A stretch of 64,000 bases of DNA from Erythrobacter oryzae (GTDB lineage Bacteria > Pseudomonadota > Alphaproteobacteria > Sphingomonadales > Sphingomonadaceae). The notes beneath the pieces were generated by a model that saw nothing but the letters and a program-made list of their open reading frames with translations, had not been told where the DNA came from and searched no databases. Position numbers and translations under genes: made by a program. Each line of letters opens with the position of its first letter. The first letter of the stretch is position 1. The stretch spans positions 744,001 through 808,000 of the forward strand of contig NZ_JASCXI010000002.1 in the NCBI RefSeq assembly GCF_030271515.1, read 5' to 3'. This document shows, piece by piece, positions 42,413 through 53,709 of this stretch.

Positions 42413-44239
42413 TTATTTGGCCGCCTGGGCCGCGATCCAGCGGTCGATCTTGGCTTCCAGCACGGCGAGCGGCAGGCCGCCGGTGTTGAGGACTTCCTCG
42501 TGGAAAGCCTTGATGTCGAACTTCGCGCCCAGCCTGTCGGAGGCGCGCTTGCGCAGCTCCTGGATCTTGAGCGCACCGATCTTGTAGGCGAGCGCCTGCG
42601 AAGGAATGGCGATGTAGCGATCGACCTCGGCCACCACTTCGGTGCGGGTCATGCCGGAATTCTCGAGCATGTAGTCGATCGCCTGGTCGCGGCTCCAGCC
42701 CTTGGAATGGATGCCGGTATCGACCACCAGCCGCATCGCGCGCAGCATCTCGTCCTGCAAGGTGCCGTAGCGGTTCCACGGGTCCTTGTAGAAGCCCATC
42801 TCGTAGCCCAGCGTCTCGGCATAGAGTGCCCAGCCTTCGACATAGGCGGTCGTCCCGCCATAGCGCATGAAGGCCGGCAGCGCCTCGTTCTCCTGCGCGA
42901 GGCTGATCTGGAAGTGGTGCCCGGGCGCGCCTTCGTGGAGGTAGAGCGTGACATTGCCCGGCGTCAGGCGGCTCGGCAGGTCATAGGCGTTGAAGTAGAA
43001 CACCCCAGGCCGCTCGCCATCGGGCGAACCCGACTGGTAGGAGCCGCCGGCCTCGAACTTCTCGGTCGAGGGATCGTAGGGGCGGATCTCCAGCTTCGAC
43101 TTGGGCAGCTTGGAGAACAGCGTGCCGATCTTCGCATCGACCGCCTTGCCGATGTCGTAGAAGTTCTGCGTCAGCCCCTCGCGGGTCTTGGGCTGGAACT
43201 TGGGATCGGTGCGGACATAGTCGAAGAACTGGGTCAGCGTGCCCTTGAACTTGACCTCGCGCTGGAGCTTGACGAGCTCGGCCTTGATCCGCGCGACCTC
43301 GCTGAGGCCGAGCTGGTGGATCGCATCTGGGGTGAGGGGGAGAGTGGTCGAATCCTCGACGAGGCGGGCGTAGAGCTTGTCGCCGCCCTTCATCTGCGAA
43401 AGCCCGATGCTCTCGCGCGCGGCGGGGAGGTATTCATCGCGCAGGAAATCGCGAAGCCGCGTGTTGGCGGCGTAGAGCGCGGCGGTCTTGGCTTCGTAGG
43501 CCTTGGTCAGCCGCGCCTTGTCGGCATCCGAGATCCCCTCGGGGAAGGCCTTGGTCGGCGCCATGAACTGCGAATCCGCGATGGGCGTCGCGAGCTGCGT
43601 GTCGAGCTGGGTGACCATGATCCCGACCGTCAGCTTCGTTTCGAGCACGCCGCTCTTCATCCCCTCGCGGAACTTGGCGATCGCGCGGTCGACGAAGGCG
43701 ATGTAGTCATCGTGGCGGGTGAGGTTGTCCTCGTAATTGGCGAGGGTCTTGAACGTCGCCACCCCGGTGCCGCTGGCGAATTGCGGGTAGAAGGTGTGCA
43801 GCCCGAAGAAGTGGTTGAGCGGGCGCACTTCGGTGAGTGCGCGCATCTCGTCGGTCACGCCCGCCAGCGCGCGCTCCTGCGTGTACTTGAAGACGTCGTA
43901 GGCAAGCGCGTCGGTCTCGTCGAGCTTGCTGCGGTCGATCTGCGCGAGCAGCGCGAGGTTCAGCTTGATGTCGGTGCGCCCGGCGAGGAAACTCGAATCG
44001 GTGAGGAGATCGCCGAGGCGTCCGGCGTTCTCGTCATCGCCGCGGAACAGGCGGCTCAGGGGATTGAGCGCAAGCTCGCGCGCGTCGGCATCCTCGAACA
44101 GGGCGAAGAGCTTGTCGTGCTCGGACTGGGGCGCCTGGGTGGTGGCGGCTTCGGGCGCGGCGGCCGTCTCGGCAAGGGCGGGCGCGGCGAGCGAGAGCAG
44201 CAGCGCGCTCGAGGCGGCAAGAGCAAGGCGCATGGTCAT
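42413..44239 (-). CDS. DUF885 zinc metallopeptidase-like protein
   Basis: 608 aa from ATG at 44239 (MTMRLALAASSALLLSLAAPALAE signal peptide), chosen over longer upstream frames. The DUF885 zinc motif is LYLHEGAPGHHFQIS (HExxxHH form) with downstream TTAYVEGWALYAETLGYEMG, which supplies the third ligand region. The family resembles M3/M32-type carboxypeptidases; a few members cleave peptides. Export suggests periplasmic peptide breakdown. It lies 189 nt upstream of the OmpA-like gene on the same strand. The substrate is unknown. Confidence 0.88.
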   Translation of the reverse strand: MTMRLALAASSALLLSLAAPALAETAAAPEAATTQAPQSEHDKLFALFEDADARELALNPLSRLFRGDDENAGRLGDLLTDSSFLAGRTDIKLNLALLAQIDRSKLDETDALAYDVFKYTQERALAGVTDEMRALTEVRPLNHFFGLHTFYPQFASGTGVATFKTLANYEDNLTRHDDYIAFVDRAIAKFREGMKSGVLETKLTVGIMVTQLDTQLATPIADSQFMAPTKAFPEGISDADKARLTKAYEAKTAALYAANTRLRDFLRDEYLPAARESIGLSQMKGGDKLYARLVEDSTTLPLTPDAIHQLGLSEVARIKAELVKLQREVKFKGTLTQFFDYVRTDPKFQPKTREGLTQNFYDIGKAVDAKIGTLFSKLPKSKLEIRPYDPSTEKFEAGGSYQSGSPDGERPGVFYFNAYDLPSRLTPGNVTLYLHEGAPGHHFQISLAQENEALPAFMRYGGTTAYVEGWALYAETLGYEMGFYKDPWNRYGTLQDEMLRAMRLVVDTGIHSKGWSRDQAIDYMLENSGMTRTEVVAEVDRYIAIPSQALAYKIGALKIQELRKRASDRLGAKFDIKAFHEEVLNTGGLPLAVLEAKIDRWIAAQAAK

Positions 44240-44372
44240 ATTCGGAAAGTCCCCAAGGCAAGTACAATCGCGGGGCGCTAGGCGCGCGCGGGCGGGCGCG
44301 CAAGGACGCGCGCGACGAGCGGGCGAGGCGCATCGACCGGCGGCGTGACGCCGTGACGTCAGATGTGCCGGT

Positions 44373-45869
44373 TCAGGCGGAGACGAGACGCTCGCGGTGG
44401 AAGGCGGCATCCTTGCGCAGTTGCTCTTGCTCGACCCACACCGAGTGCGTGCCCGAGCAGATCTTGTGCGGCAGCGCGAGGCGGCAGATCGGACCCTTGG
44501 TGATGTCGCTCGCATCGAGGATCGCGCATTCGGATGTGCCGGTGTTCTCGTCGATCAGGAACGTCACAAGATACCCGTCATCCTCGGCGGTCGATCCCTT
44601 CCTCGGGATCATCGGGCTCTCGCTCGCATAGACCCCCTCGGGCAGGCGGTAGACCTGTTCCTCGCCCGTCCGGGTGTCGTGACGGACATAGCCGTTGAAC
44701 AGGAACCAGCCGGGCCGCGTGGTGGTCGACCAGACGTAGCGGCTCTTGTGCATGGCGTAGGCCGGGTTGATCATCCCGAATTCGACGATTTTTTCGGAAA
44801 GGCGCTCCTCGCGGGTCTCGCCGGTCTTCAGGTTGAAGCGCCAGCGATGGAGGCGGCTCTGGAAGGAGTGCTCGTCCACGTAAGCCATCATGTGGCTGTA
44901 GCGGCCCATCTCCTCGAGCGGATCGGGCATGGGCTTGGCCTGATGGTAGCCTTCGAGGATCACCTCGTCGCCTTCCTCCCAGGCATTGGTCCAGTGGAGC
45001 ACATAGGTCGGCGCGGCTTCGAACCAGCGGATGTCCTCGGGCTGGCCATGGCGCGGGATCAGGGCAAAGCGGGTCGGCACCCCCTCGTGCAGCCGCGCGG
45101 CGTGGATGTTCCGCCCCAGCAGTTCCTCGTCCCAGAACAGCGGCATGTCGTTGAGGATCGACCAGTTCGGGGTGATCGCCATGTCGTGCGGCAGGCGCGG
45201 GCCGGGCAGGGGAACGGGGACGTAGTGCACCAGCGCGCCCGTCCGGTCGACCACGCCATAGTGCATGAAAGGCGCGTGCTTGGAGTAGTTGAAGAACATC
45301 ATCTCCCCCGTCGCCTCGTCAACCTTGGGGTGGGCGGAGATGCCATCGAGCGGCACCCACGGCGCCTTGCCGCGGCTGCCGAGCGTGACGGGATCGAGCA
45401 TCCACGCCTCGCCGCACTGGTAGAGCGTCGCATAGGCCGTGCCCGCGTGGACGATGATGTCGGTGCTGCCGGTGTCCTTCAGCCCCCCGTGCGCGCCGAA
45501 GCCGGGGCGCACCGAAGTGCCCCAAGGGTCCATCAGCCCGCCCCACAGCGAGCGGCCCGCGATCTGCTCGGCCTCGAAGCAATGGGTGCGCACGAAGCGG
45601 TTGCGGTAGCTCGCCTTGCCGCCGGAGATGTTGACCTGGTGGATCATCGCATCGCCATCGAAGGGGTGATGGCGACCCAAGGGCTGATGCACCTGGTTCT
45701 CGGTATTGCGCAGGTAGATGCCGTCGATATCGGCGGGGATCGCGCCCTCGATCACCCGCAGCTCGGGCACGTCGACCTCCTCGTGCAGCGGCGTCCACGG
45801 GCCCGTCAGATAGGGGTGGTTCGACGGCTCGAGGCTGGTTTTCACCGGCGGGTGGCGCATGATCTGCAT
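44373..45869 (-). CDS. Carotenoid cleavage oxygenase family protein
   Basis: 498 aa, ATG at 45869 after GGGAGAGA. The four iron-binding His positions of the family can be assigned: SAHPK, LPHDMAIT, LHWTNAW and GTHSVW near the C-terminus. RHHPFDGDAMIH near the N-terminus is also characteristic. These seven-bladed propeller enzymes cleave carotenoids, apocarotenoids or lignin-derived stilbenes with O2 and Fe(II). No signal peptide is seen. A carotenoid or aromatic substrate cannot be separated by eye. Divergent from the universal stress gene, with an FNR-like site between. Confidence 0.9.
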   Translation of the reverse strand: MQIMRHPPVKTSLEPSNHPYLTGPWTPLHEEVDVPELRVIEGAIPADIDGIYLRNTENQVHQPLGRHHPFDGDAMIHQVNISGGKASYRNRFVRTHCFEAEQIAGRSLWGGLMDPWGTSVRPGFGAHGGLKDTGSTDIIVHAGTAYATLYQCGEAWMLDPVTLGSRGKAPWVPLDGISAHPKVDEATGEMMFFNYSKHAPFMHYGVVDRTGALVHYVPVPLPGPRLPHDMAITPNWSILNDMPLFWDEELLGRNIHAARLHEGVPTRFALIPRHGQPEDIRWFEAAPTYVLHWTNAWEEGDEVILEGYHQAKPMPDPLEEMGRYSHMMAYVDEHSFQSRLHRWRFNLKTGETREERLSEKIVEFGMINPAYAMHKSRYVWSTTTRPGWFLFNGYVRHDTRTGEEQVYRLPEGVYASESPMIPRKGSTAEDDGYLVTFLIDENTGTSECAILDASDITKGPICRLALPHKICSGTHSVWVEQEQLRKDAAFHRERLVSA

Positions 45870-45953
45870 TGGTCTCTCCCTCGGCGTGCAGAATGAGGCC
45901 GCGCTTTATCTCTGGCAAGGTGCTATGGTGCGCCCACGTGGACCCGATAGAAA

Positions 45954-45967
45954 ATTGATCCGGGTCA
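45954..45967. promoter_or_regulatory. FNR/FixK-type binding site
   Basis: TTGATCCGGGTCAA is a 14-bp FNR-box: half-sites TTGAT and GTCAA around a 4-nt centre, matching the TTGAT-N4-(A/G)TCAA consensus exactly. The centre is about 61 nt before the universal stress ATG at 46022, compatible with a class II activator position if transcription starts near 46002. Oxygen-responsive control is inferred. Confidence 0.6.
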
Positions 45968-46021
45968 AAGCCAGACACGACGTCCGGGGCGATCATCCTC
46001 ATCATGAATGGGAGATCCGCT

Positions 46022-46852
46022 ATGAAATCGATCCTGCTGCACGTCGACCACGACAAGGCCATGAATGCGCGCCTGCAAGTTGCGCTCGACATGGCGCGCA
46101 GCACCAACGGCCACATCACCTGCCTTCAGGCGGTGAGCTATGACGTGTTCATGCCGGGCGACTTCTACGGCTCGGCCGTCGCCGCCGCCCTGCCGGTAAT
46201 CCGCGAGAACGCCGACAAGCTGCGCACCAAGATCGAGGCCGAGATGGAGCACGAGGGCGTGCCCTTCGACTGGCGCTTCGAATATGGCGTCGCCGGCCAG
46301 CGCCTGATCGAGGCCTCGCCGCTCGCCGATATCGTGATCATGGGCCCGTGCGAGCCGGCAATGGACGGCAAGGGCCCCTCGGCAGTGGTGGGCGACGTGG
46401 TGACGCGCGCCCCGGTGCCGGTGCTAGTGGTGCCCGAGGGGATGAAGAGCTTCGATGTCGGCGCGCCGATGATGGTCGCGTGGAACGGCTCGGCCGAGAG
46501 CGCGCACGCTTTGCGCGCGGCGGTGCCGCTGCTGGCGTGCTCGGTGAAGGTGACGCTCGCCTGCGTGGTCGAGGAGACGGGGGATGGCCCAAGTGGCAAG
46601 GCGCGCTTCGACCTGCCCTCGACCGAAGGCGCGAAATACCTCGCCCGCCACGGCATCCCCTGCGAGATCGTCGAAATCCCGCGCGGGGAGGCGAAGATCG
46701 CCGACACGCTGTTCTCGGCAGCACAGCTGCGCGAATGCTCGCTGCTGGTGATGGGCGCATATGGCCATTCGCGCCTGACCGAACTGGTGCTGGGCGGGGT
46801 GACGCGCCACATGCTGAGCGAGCCGCAGATGCCCGTGCTACTGGCGCATTAG
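46022..46852 (+). CDS. Universal stress protein, tandem UspA domains
   Basis: 276 aa from ATG at 46022 with GGGAGA upstream; an ATG six codons earlier (46004) is weaker. Two UspA domains: about 1-140 (MKSILLHVDHDKAMNARLQVALDMA) and 150-276. The second keeps the ATP-binding signature GAYGHSRLTELVLGGVT (G-2x-G-9x-G-G/T); in the first it is degenerate (MGPCEPAMDGKGPSAVVG). Such proteins help cells under starvation, low oxygen or other stress. The FNR-like box upstream fits low-oxygen induction. Its stop overlaps the stop of the convergent MFS gene. Confidence 0.9.
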   Translation: MKSILLHVDHDKAMNARLQVALDMARSTNGHITCLQAVSYDVFMPGDFYGSAVAAALPVIRENADKLRTKIEAEMEHEGVPFDWRFEYGVAGQRLIEASPLADIVIMGPCEPAMDGKGPSAVVGDVVTRAPVPVLVVPEGMKSFDVGAPMMVAWNGSAESAHALRAAVPLLACSVKVTLACVVEETGDGPSGKARFDLPSTEGAKYLARHGIPCEIVEIPRGEAKIADTLFSAAQLRECSLLVMGAYGHSRLTELVLGGVTRHMLSEPQMPVLLAH

Positions 46853-48174
46853 GCGCGCGGGGTCTCCTCCGGCGCGGTCTCATAGGCCTGCGACAGCAGC
46901 CGGTAGGAACGCGAGGCGAAGGCGAAGAGCGTCAGCACTACGCCCAACAGCCCAGTGATGCAGAACACCAGCGCCATCCCGCGCGCCGGCCCGGTGCCGA
47001 ACCAGCCGCCGATCAGCGCCGCCCCCGCGCCGGTGGTCATATAGGGGATCGCGATAAACTGCGTCACCGGCCCGATCAGGAAGGCGGTCAGCGGCGAGGC
47101 GGCCTGCTCGACCGACTGGGCGAAGCCGAACACCCGCCCCTGCCGCTCGTAGGGGACGACGCGTTGCAGCGTGGTCTGCTCGGCGGCCTCGGCGAAGGGG
47201 CCGAAGAACATCCACACCGCGCAGCCCACCGCCAGCAGGGGGATCGAGGCCTGGACGGTGAACAGGCTCGCCGCGGTCCATGTGATCAGGTTCACCAGCA
47301 GCAGCGTACGCAGCGGCTTGCTGCCGAGGCCGACGCGGGCGATCACGAGGCCGCTGGCGATGAAGGCGCAGGAGGTGATCGCCCAGAGCAGGCCCCAGTC
47401 CTCGACGCTCATCAGCGACAGGCCGTAGCCGTCCATCAGCGCCATGAACACGCCGCCCAAGAGGTTGTTGAAGGTCGCAAACAGGATCAGCGCGAACAGC
47501 CCCGGCACCGCCGCCACGACGCGGATCGTGCCGCGCAGGTCGATCTCCCGGCGCCCGTCCTGCGAGGTCGCCTCGGGCACGGGATCGTCAAAGCGCACCA
47601 GCGGCAGATGCGCGATGGCGAGCGCGCTGAAGCCGATCGCCAGCACCAGCGGCCCGCGGATGCCGTCCCACGCGACCAGAAAGCCGCTGATCGCCGAGGT
47701 CACGAGGAACCCGAGGCCGCCGACCATCCCCACCAGCCCGTTGGCCTTGTCGCGCCGCTCGGGCGGGATCAGCAGGGTGACCAGCGTGGAGAGCGCGATC
47801 ATGCGGATATTGCCCGCGATCACCCCGAGCATCACCAGCACGATGAAGCCCCACAGCGGCCAGCTTGCGCTCTGCGCCATCGCTTCGTCGGGCGTGGCGA
47901 CGTAGACCGCCAATGCCGCCGCATAGAGCGCCAGCGAGGCCGCGCTCGATCCGAGCATGATCGGCTTCTTGCGGTGGTGATCGACCAGAGAGCCGAACCA
48001 TATGGCGAAGCCGCCGGTAAACAGCAGATGGATGCCGCCGATCATGCCCGTCACGAACACCGACTGCGTTTCGAGATAGGCCCAGAACACGAGCGCGAAC
48101 CAGACCGTGAAATTGACCACGTTCTGCAGCAGGTTGTTGGCAAGAATCGCGTGGAACGGGTCGATCCGGGGCAT
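46849..48174 (-). CDS. MFS transporter
   Basis: 441 aa from ATG at 48174 (MPRIDPFHAILANNLLQNVVNFTVWF); a GTG 9 codons upstream is possible. Twelve hydrophobic helices with the cytoplasmic loop 2-3 motif GSLVDHHRKKPIM mark a major facilitator transporter. An additional conserved loop, RGVVPYERQGRVFGFAQS-like (RVVPYERQGRVFGFAQSVEQ), is typical of MFS_3-type efflux carriers. The substrate is unknown. Stop TAA at 46849-46851 overlaps the stress-gene TAG on the other strand. Confidence 0.9.
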   Translation of the reverse strand: MPRIDPFHAILANNLLQNVVNFTVWFALVFWAYLETQSVFVTGMIGGIHLLFTGGFAIWFGSLVDHHRKKPIMLGSSAASLALYAAALAVYVATPDEAMAQSASWPLWGFIVLVMLGVIAGNIRMIALSTLVTLLIPPERRDKANGLVGMVGGLGFLVTSAISGFLVAWDGIRGPLVLAIGFSALAIAHLPLVRFDDPVPEATSQDGRREIDLRGTIRVVAAVPGLFALILFATFNNLLGGVFMALMDGYGLSLMSVEDWGLLWAITSCAFIASGLVIARVGLGSKPLRTLLLVNLITWTAASLFTVQASIPLLAVGCAVWMFFGPFAEAAEQTTLQRVVPYERQGRVFGFAQSVEQAASPLTAFLIGPVTQFIAIPYMTTGAGAALIGGWFGTGPARGMALVFCITGLLGVVLTLFAFASRSYRLLSQAYETAPEETPRA

Positions 48175-48242
48175 CACGCGCTTATCGTGCAGTGCCCGCA
48201 CCGGGGCAAGGCGCGCCCGGCTCGCTTCGCCGCAAGCGGTTG

Positions 48243-49166
48243 CTAGGCCTTCACCCTCTTGCGCATCATCCCCTCCTGCGCGACGCTCGCCACAAGCTCG
48301 CCTGCGAGGTTGAAGATGCGCCCGCGGTTGAAGCCACGCCCGCCGCCGCTCCACGGCGCGTCGGTGGCATAGAGCAGCCATTCGTCGGCGCGGGCCTCCC
48401 TGTGGAACCACAGGGCATGGTCGAGGCTTGCGCCGACCAGCTCGTTCCGCATCCACGAAAGGCCATGCGGCAGCGCGCTGGTGCCGAGCAGGGTGTAGTC
48501 GCTGGCATAGGTGATGATCGCGCGGTGCAGTTCGGGCGTGTCGGCCGCGCCGGTGATCGGGGCGCAGACCTTGAACCACGTATGCGCGCGCGGCTCCCTC
48601 GGCTCGCGGCTCATCCAGTGCAGGCGGTCGATGGTGCGCATCTCGATCGGGCGCGGGCGCAGCATCATGCGGCGCTGCTGGTCGGAGAGCTTGTCGCCCC
48701 ACTGCGCGGCGATCTCGCGGCGCAGTTCCATGTCGGGGCGCAAGTCCTCGGGGAGGGCAACGTCGGGCATCGGCGAATCGATGTGCTCGAGGCCCTCTTC
48801 GGGCAGCTGGAAGCTGGCGGTGAGGTTGAGGATGGGCACCGGCATCCCGTCCTCGCCCTCCTGCGAGGCGACCACCCGGCGGTTGGCGAAGCTGCGCCCG
48901 TCGAAATCGCGCGCGATGCGGTATTCGATCGGAGCGCCCTCGCGCCCGCCGCGCAGGAAATAGGCGTGGAGCGAATGCGCGCTCTTGCCGTCGGTGACGG
49001 TCGCTTGCGCCGCAGCCAGCGCCTGCGCCAGCACCTGCCCGCCGAACACCCGCCCGATCCCGTCCTTCTGCGGCGGCCCGGCATAAACGTCGGCAGCGCG
49101 CTTTTCGACGGTCAACAGCCGGACGAGGCCGGCGACCAGTTCTTCGTTCGTGGGATCGTCATTCAT
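48243..49166 (-). CDS. tesB: Acyl-CoA thioesterase II
   Basis: 307 aa. Double hotdog fold: N-terminal GRVFGGQVLAQALAAAQATV and SLHAYFLRGG, then a C-terminal repeat with LPHGLSWMRNELVGASLDHALWFHR and DEWLLYATDAPWSGGGRGFNRGRIF. The catalytic Asp (SLDHALWFH) and the usual Thr/Gln network are in place. It hydrolyses acyl-CoAs to free acid and CoA in the cytoplasm. It lies 68 nt upstream of the MFS gene on the same strand. Confidence 0.93.
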   Translation of the reverse strand: MNDDPTNEELVAGLVRLLTVEKRAADVYAGPPQKDGIGRVFGGQVLAQALAAAQATVTDGKSAHSLHAYFLRGGREGAPIEYRIARDFDGRSFANRRVVASQEGEDGMPVPILNLTASFQLPEEGLEHIDSPMPDVALPEDLRPDMELRREIAAQWGDKLSDQQRRMMLRPRPIEMRTIDRLHWMSREPREPRAHTWFKVCAPITGAADTPELHRAIITYASDYTLLGTSALPHGLSWMRNELVGASLDHALWFHREARADEWLLYATDAPWSGGGRGFNRGRIFNLAGELVASVAQEGMMRKRVKA

Positions 49167-49188
49167 GGCACGCGGCCATGCGTGCGGT

Positions 49189-50067
49189 TTACGCGCCCGT
49201 CAATCCCAGCTTCCGCAGCACGCGGTAGGCAAAGGACTTCACGTAGTTCTGGTGCGGGAAGCGCCCCGGCGCCTTGGGCTTGAAGCCCTTCGCGCGCAGG
49301 ATTGCGTTGAGGGTGCGCGCCTCGCTCTCGCGATAGGACCATTCGCTGCGCCAGGTGATCGAAAGCGAGACCGAGGGCGCCGAGCCGTTCTTCACGAAAT
49401 GGGGGGCCATCACCGGCACGAACAGTGCCTCGCCGGGGCCGATCGGGAACTCGGAGCCGTGGGGGAGCATCGCATCGTCCCACTTCAATTCGCGCGGGCC
49501 GCCCGAATGGTAGGTCTCGTGGAACTCGTCGGGCACGAAGCGGGTGTCGCCTGCCGGGAACTGGGTCATCACCTTGCTGCCCCGGATCTGGAGCAGGATG
49601 TTGTGCTCGGGATCGAAGTGGTAGGGTGTGACCGCCCCGGGGCTCGAGATGAAGATGAAGCCCTGCGGGTTGAGCATCGCGCCGGTCGCCGCCTCGATCT
49701 CGGGGCGGATTTCCTCGAGCAGGCCCATCAGCAGCGCCTCGTAGGCGGGCACCTGCTCGATATTCTTGAGCACTGCCCAGCTCTCCGCCTCGGCCACCTT
49801 GCGGATGGTCTCGGCGATGGTCAGGCCATTGGGGCCGGGCTTCCCGTCGACCCCGATGGGGAGATCGCCGCGGTTGTATTCGACGCTGGTGAGCGGGAGC
49901 TGTTCGGCGAGCGCCGCCAGCGCCTCGATCTCGAGCAAGGGGTGGCTGGTGAGGCCGTGCCGGAGGATATGCGGCTGTTCGGGATAGTGCCGCGCGAATT
50001 TCGCGCGCGCGGGGGCGTCGAACACGGTCTGGGGCAGGGCATCGGTGAAGTGGGCGGGGGCGTTCAT
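49189..50067 (-). CDS. Cupin-like JmjC-type 2-oxoglutarate oxygenase
   Basis: 292 aa from ATG at 50067, overlapping the GNAT stop by 4 nt (ATGA). An N-terminal helical part is followed by a cupin/JmjC-like core. The Fe(II) ligands are the HxD in TPYHFDPEHN and a distal His in VPVMAPHFVKNG; R in SITWRSEW may bind 2-oxoglutarate. Bacterial JmjC proteins hydroxylate proteins or small molecules; the target is unknown. Coupling to the upstream FemAB/GNAT-type acyltransferase suggests the two modify the same substrate. Confidence 0.8.
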   Translation of the reverse strand: MNAPAHFTDALPQTVFDAPARAKFARHYPEQPHILRHGLTSHPLLEIEALAALAEQLPLTSVEYNRGDLPIGVDGKPGPNGLTIAETIRKVAEAESWAVLKNIEQVPAYEALLMGLLEEIRPEIEAATGAMLNPQGFIFISSPGAVTPYHFDPEHNILLQIRGSKVMTQFPAGDTRFVPDEFHETYHSGGPRELKWDDAMLPHGSEFPIGPGEALFVPVMAPHFVKNGSAPSVSLSITWRSEWSYRESEARTLNAILRAKGFKPKAPGRFPHQNYVKSFAYRVLRKLGLTGA

Positions 50068-51236
50068 TGCTGGCACCTCGGGCGGGTCTCGTAGGCCTTG
50101 AGCAGGCGGAAGGCGGTGCGGCGGGCGGGGCCGCCGATGGCGATGTTGAGGCTGACCATCCGCCGCGCGTCGCGCCACAGGCGCTCGATCATCGGGTGGC
50201 CCTCGACCGCGCAGCTATCGGCCCATGCGATGCCTTCGCGTTCCAGCAGGGCGAGGTTCTCCAGTTGCAGCAGCATCCCCGGAGAGAAGCGCGCATAGGC
50301 CTCGTCGAAGGCGGTCTTGTAGCTGTAGGCGCCGGGCGCGGTGATGAAGTTGGCGAGCATGGCGATGGCGCGCCCGTCGAGCCGCAAGGCCAGTCGTTCG
50401 AGCCGCCCCGCTGCCGCCGCGCCCGCCAGCGCGGCCTCGAACAGCGCGCGGGTGTCAGGGGCTGAGGCGAGGGCGGAGCCTGCCTCGCCCTTCCATCCGG
50501 CGGCCTCCAGCGCGAGGAATTCGGCGGTCCATTCGGCCACGCCGTCGCGGCCCTCCAGCCGCTCGAAGGTCAGTGAGCCTTCCTCGGCCAAGCGGGTGTG
50601 CTGGCGGCGCAGTTCCTTGCGTTTCTTGGCGCTCATCGAGGCTTCGAGATAGGCGGCGGCCGAGGTCTCGCCGGTCAGCATCGCGCGGGCCTCCTGCGCG
50701 GCGACGTAGTGCATCCGCCCCGAGCGGGCGAGGACGCGGGTCAGCGCGGCGACAACCGGGCCCTCGGCGGGCATCTGCGGCAGGTGCAGAAACAGCGCGC
50801 GGGCGGCACGGCGGTCGAAATGGGCGAGGAGGGCTTCCCAGAATGTCTCCTCCAGCCCCGCTGCCACCAGCGGCACGCCGCAGAAGGCATTGGCGTGGAG
50901 CCAGACGCTCGCATGGGTGAGCGGGTGGCCGTAATAGCGCGCAGGCCTTGCCACCGGCATCAACCCGGCGAGCCTGCCGTCGTGTAACCACGCCTTCACC
51001 CTGACACCCTCGCCCCACTGTCGCAGGCTCGGGAGGAGATACCAGGGCTCGAAAAAGGGATTGGGCTCGGCCGCGCGGGCGACGAGGCGCTCCCATGCGG
51101 CGAGGACGGAAGGCTCTTCCAGTTCGACGAGGGTCAGCAGGCGCAACTCGCCCCCGGCGGCCGGCTGCCGCGCGCGGGTGCGAAAGCTCTTCGCCGACCC
51201 CATGTCCATGCCCGTTAACCCCGACTTGCCGCGCAT
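50064..51236 (-). CDS. FemAB/CelD-like GNAT acyltransferase
   Basis: 390 aa with ATG at 51236; an ATG at 51209 (MDMGSAKSFRT) is an alternative start. The domain (about 45-350) matches the acetyltransferase-6 (CelD/BcsL) type: NPFFEPWYLLPSLRQW, MSAKKRKELRRQHTRLAEEG and SYKTAFDEAYARFSPGMLLQLE. This last pattern is conserved in FemX/CelD-like enzymes that acylate sugars, peptides or lipids. The acceptor is unknown. It shares an ATGA overlap with the JmjC-like gene downstream. It lies between that gene and hppA; a terminator for hppA is just upstream. Confidence 0.8.
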   Translation of the reverse strand: MRGKSGLTGMDMGSAKSFRTRARQPAAGGELRLLTLVELEEPSVLAAWERLVARAAEPNPFFEPWYLLPSLRQWGEGVRVKAWLHDGRLAGLMPVARPARYYGHPLTHASVWLHANAFCGVPLVAAGLEETFWEALLAHFDRRAARALFLHLPQMPAEGPVVAALTRVLARSGRMHYVAAQEARAMLTGETSAAAYLEASMSAKKRKELRRQHTRLAEEGSLTFERLEGRDGVAEWTAEFLALEAAGWKGEAGSALASAPDTRALFEAALAGAAAAGRLERLALRLDGRAIAMLANFITAPGAYSYKTAFDEAYARFSPGMLLQLENLALLEREGIAWADSCAVEGHPMIERLWRDARRMVSLNIAIGGPARRTAFRLLKAYETRPRCQQ

Positions 51237-51327
51237 ATCTGCGCATTCATGCAGGTTGATGGCACAGGGCGATTAAGAAAGCCTCAGCGCGGGCGGCGGC
51301 TGTCCGATGGGGGGACAGGGCTTCGGG

Positions 51328-51365
51328 CAAAGATAAACCCCGCCGGGATCGCGCCCGGCGGGGTT
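51328..51365 (-). terminator. Terminator after hppA
   Basis: A perfect 12-bp stem, AACCCCGCCGGG (51336-51347) and CCCGGCGGGGTT (51354-51365) with a 6-nt loop, is followed on the minus strand by TATCTTT. It lies 25 nt after the hppA stop at 51390. Confidence 0.8.
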
Positions 51366-51389
51366 AAGGATTTCACCGACTGGGGCGGA

Positions 51390-53513
<2,124 letters not shown>

Positions 53514-53709
53514 TCCCCTCTCGTCTTATGTTGCTTCCCCCTTGCGGGGGCGCACGCGCCTCTTTCGTGATCCCTCGGGCGCGAGGCGCACAGTCATAGG
53601 GGCTTGCCGGGGGCTGGCAAGTCCGCCCGCGAGTGCCAAGACCGGTTTTGCGCCGCTTTGCGCAAATTAGTGAGGGGGCGTGGGGCGCAGAGGGGGCGCG
53701 GGCGCGCGT
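53514..53709. other. hppA upstream region with inverted and direct repeats
   Basis: 196 nt. It contains CCCCC/GGGGG (53537-53550), a GCGCCTC/GAGGCGC pair (53556-53562 with 53583-53589) and TTTGCGC repeated at 53647 and 53657, the second as the 10-bp palindrome TTTGCGCAAA (53657-53666). One or more may be the hppA promoter or operator. No gene is seen. Confidence 0.35.

Noticed and set aside
41234..44281. A ~1000-codon open frame opposite the OmpA-like and DUF885 genes
   Set aside because: Same artefact: it spans two well-supported genes and their gap in antisense and shows only low-complexity composition.
46348..48246. A ~630-codon plus-strand frame across the stress and MFS genes
   Set aside because: It overlaps two genes with clear family motifs in other frames; composition is typical of a shadow frame.
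53514..53709. TPP riboswitch associated with thiL
   Set aside because: The region lies downstream of thiL, not upstream, and no THI-box consensus is visible.
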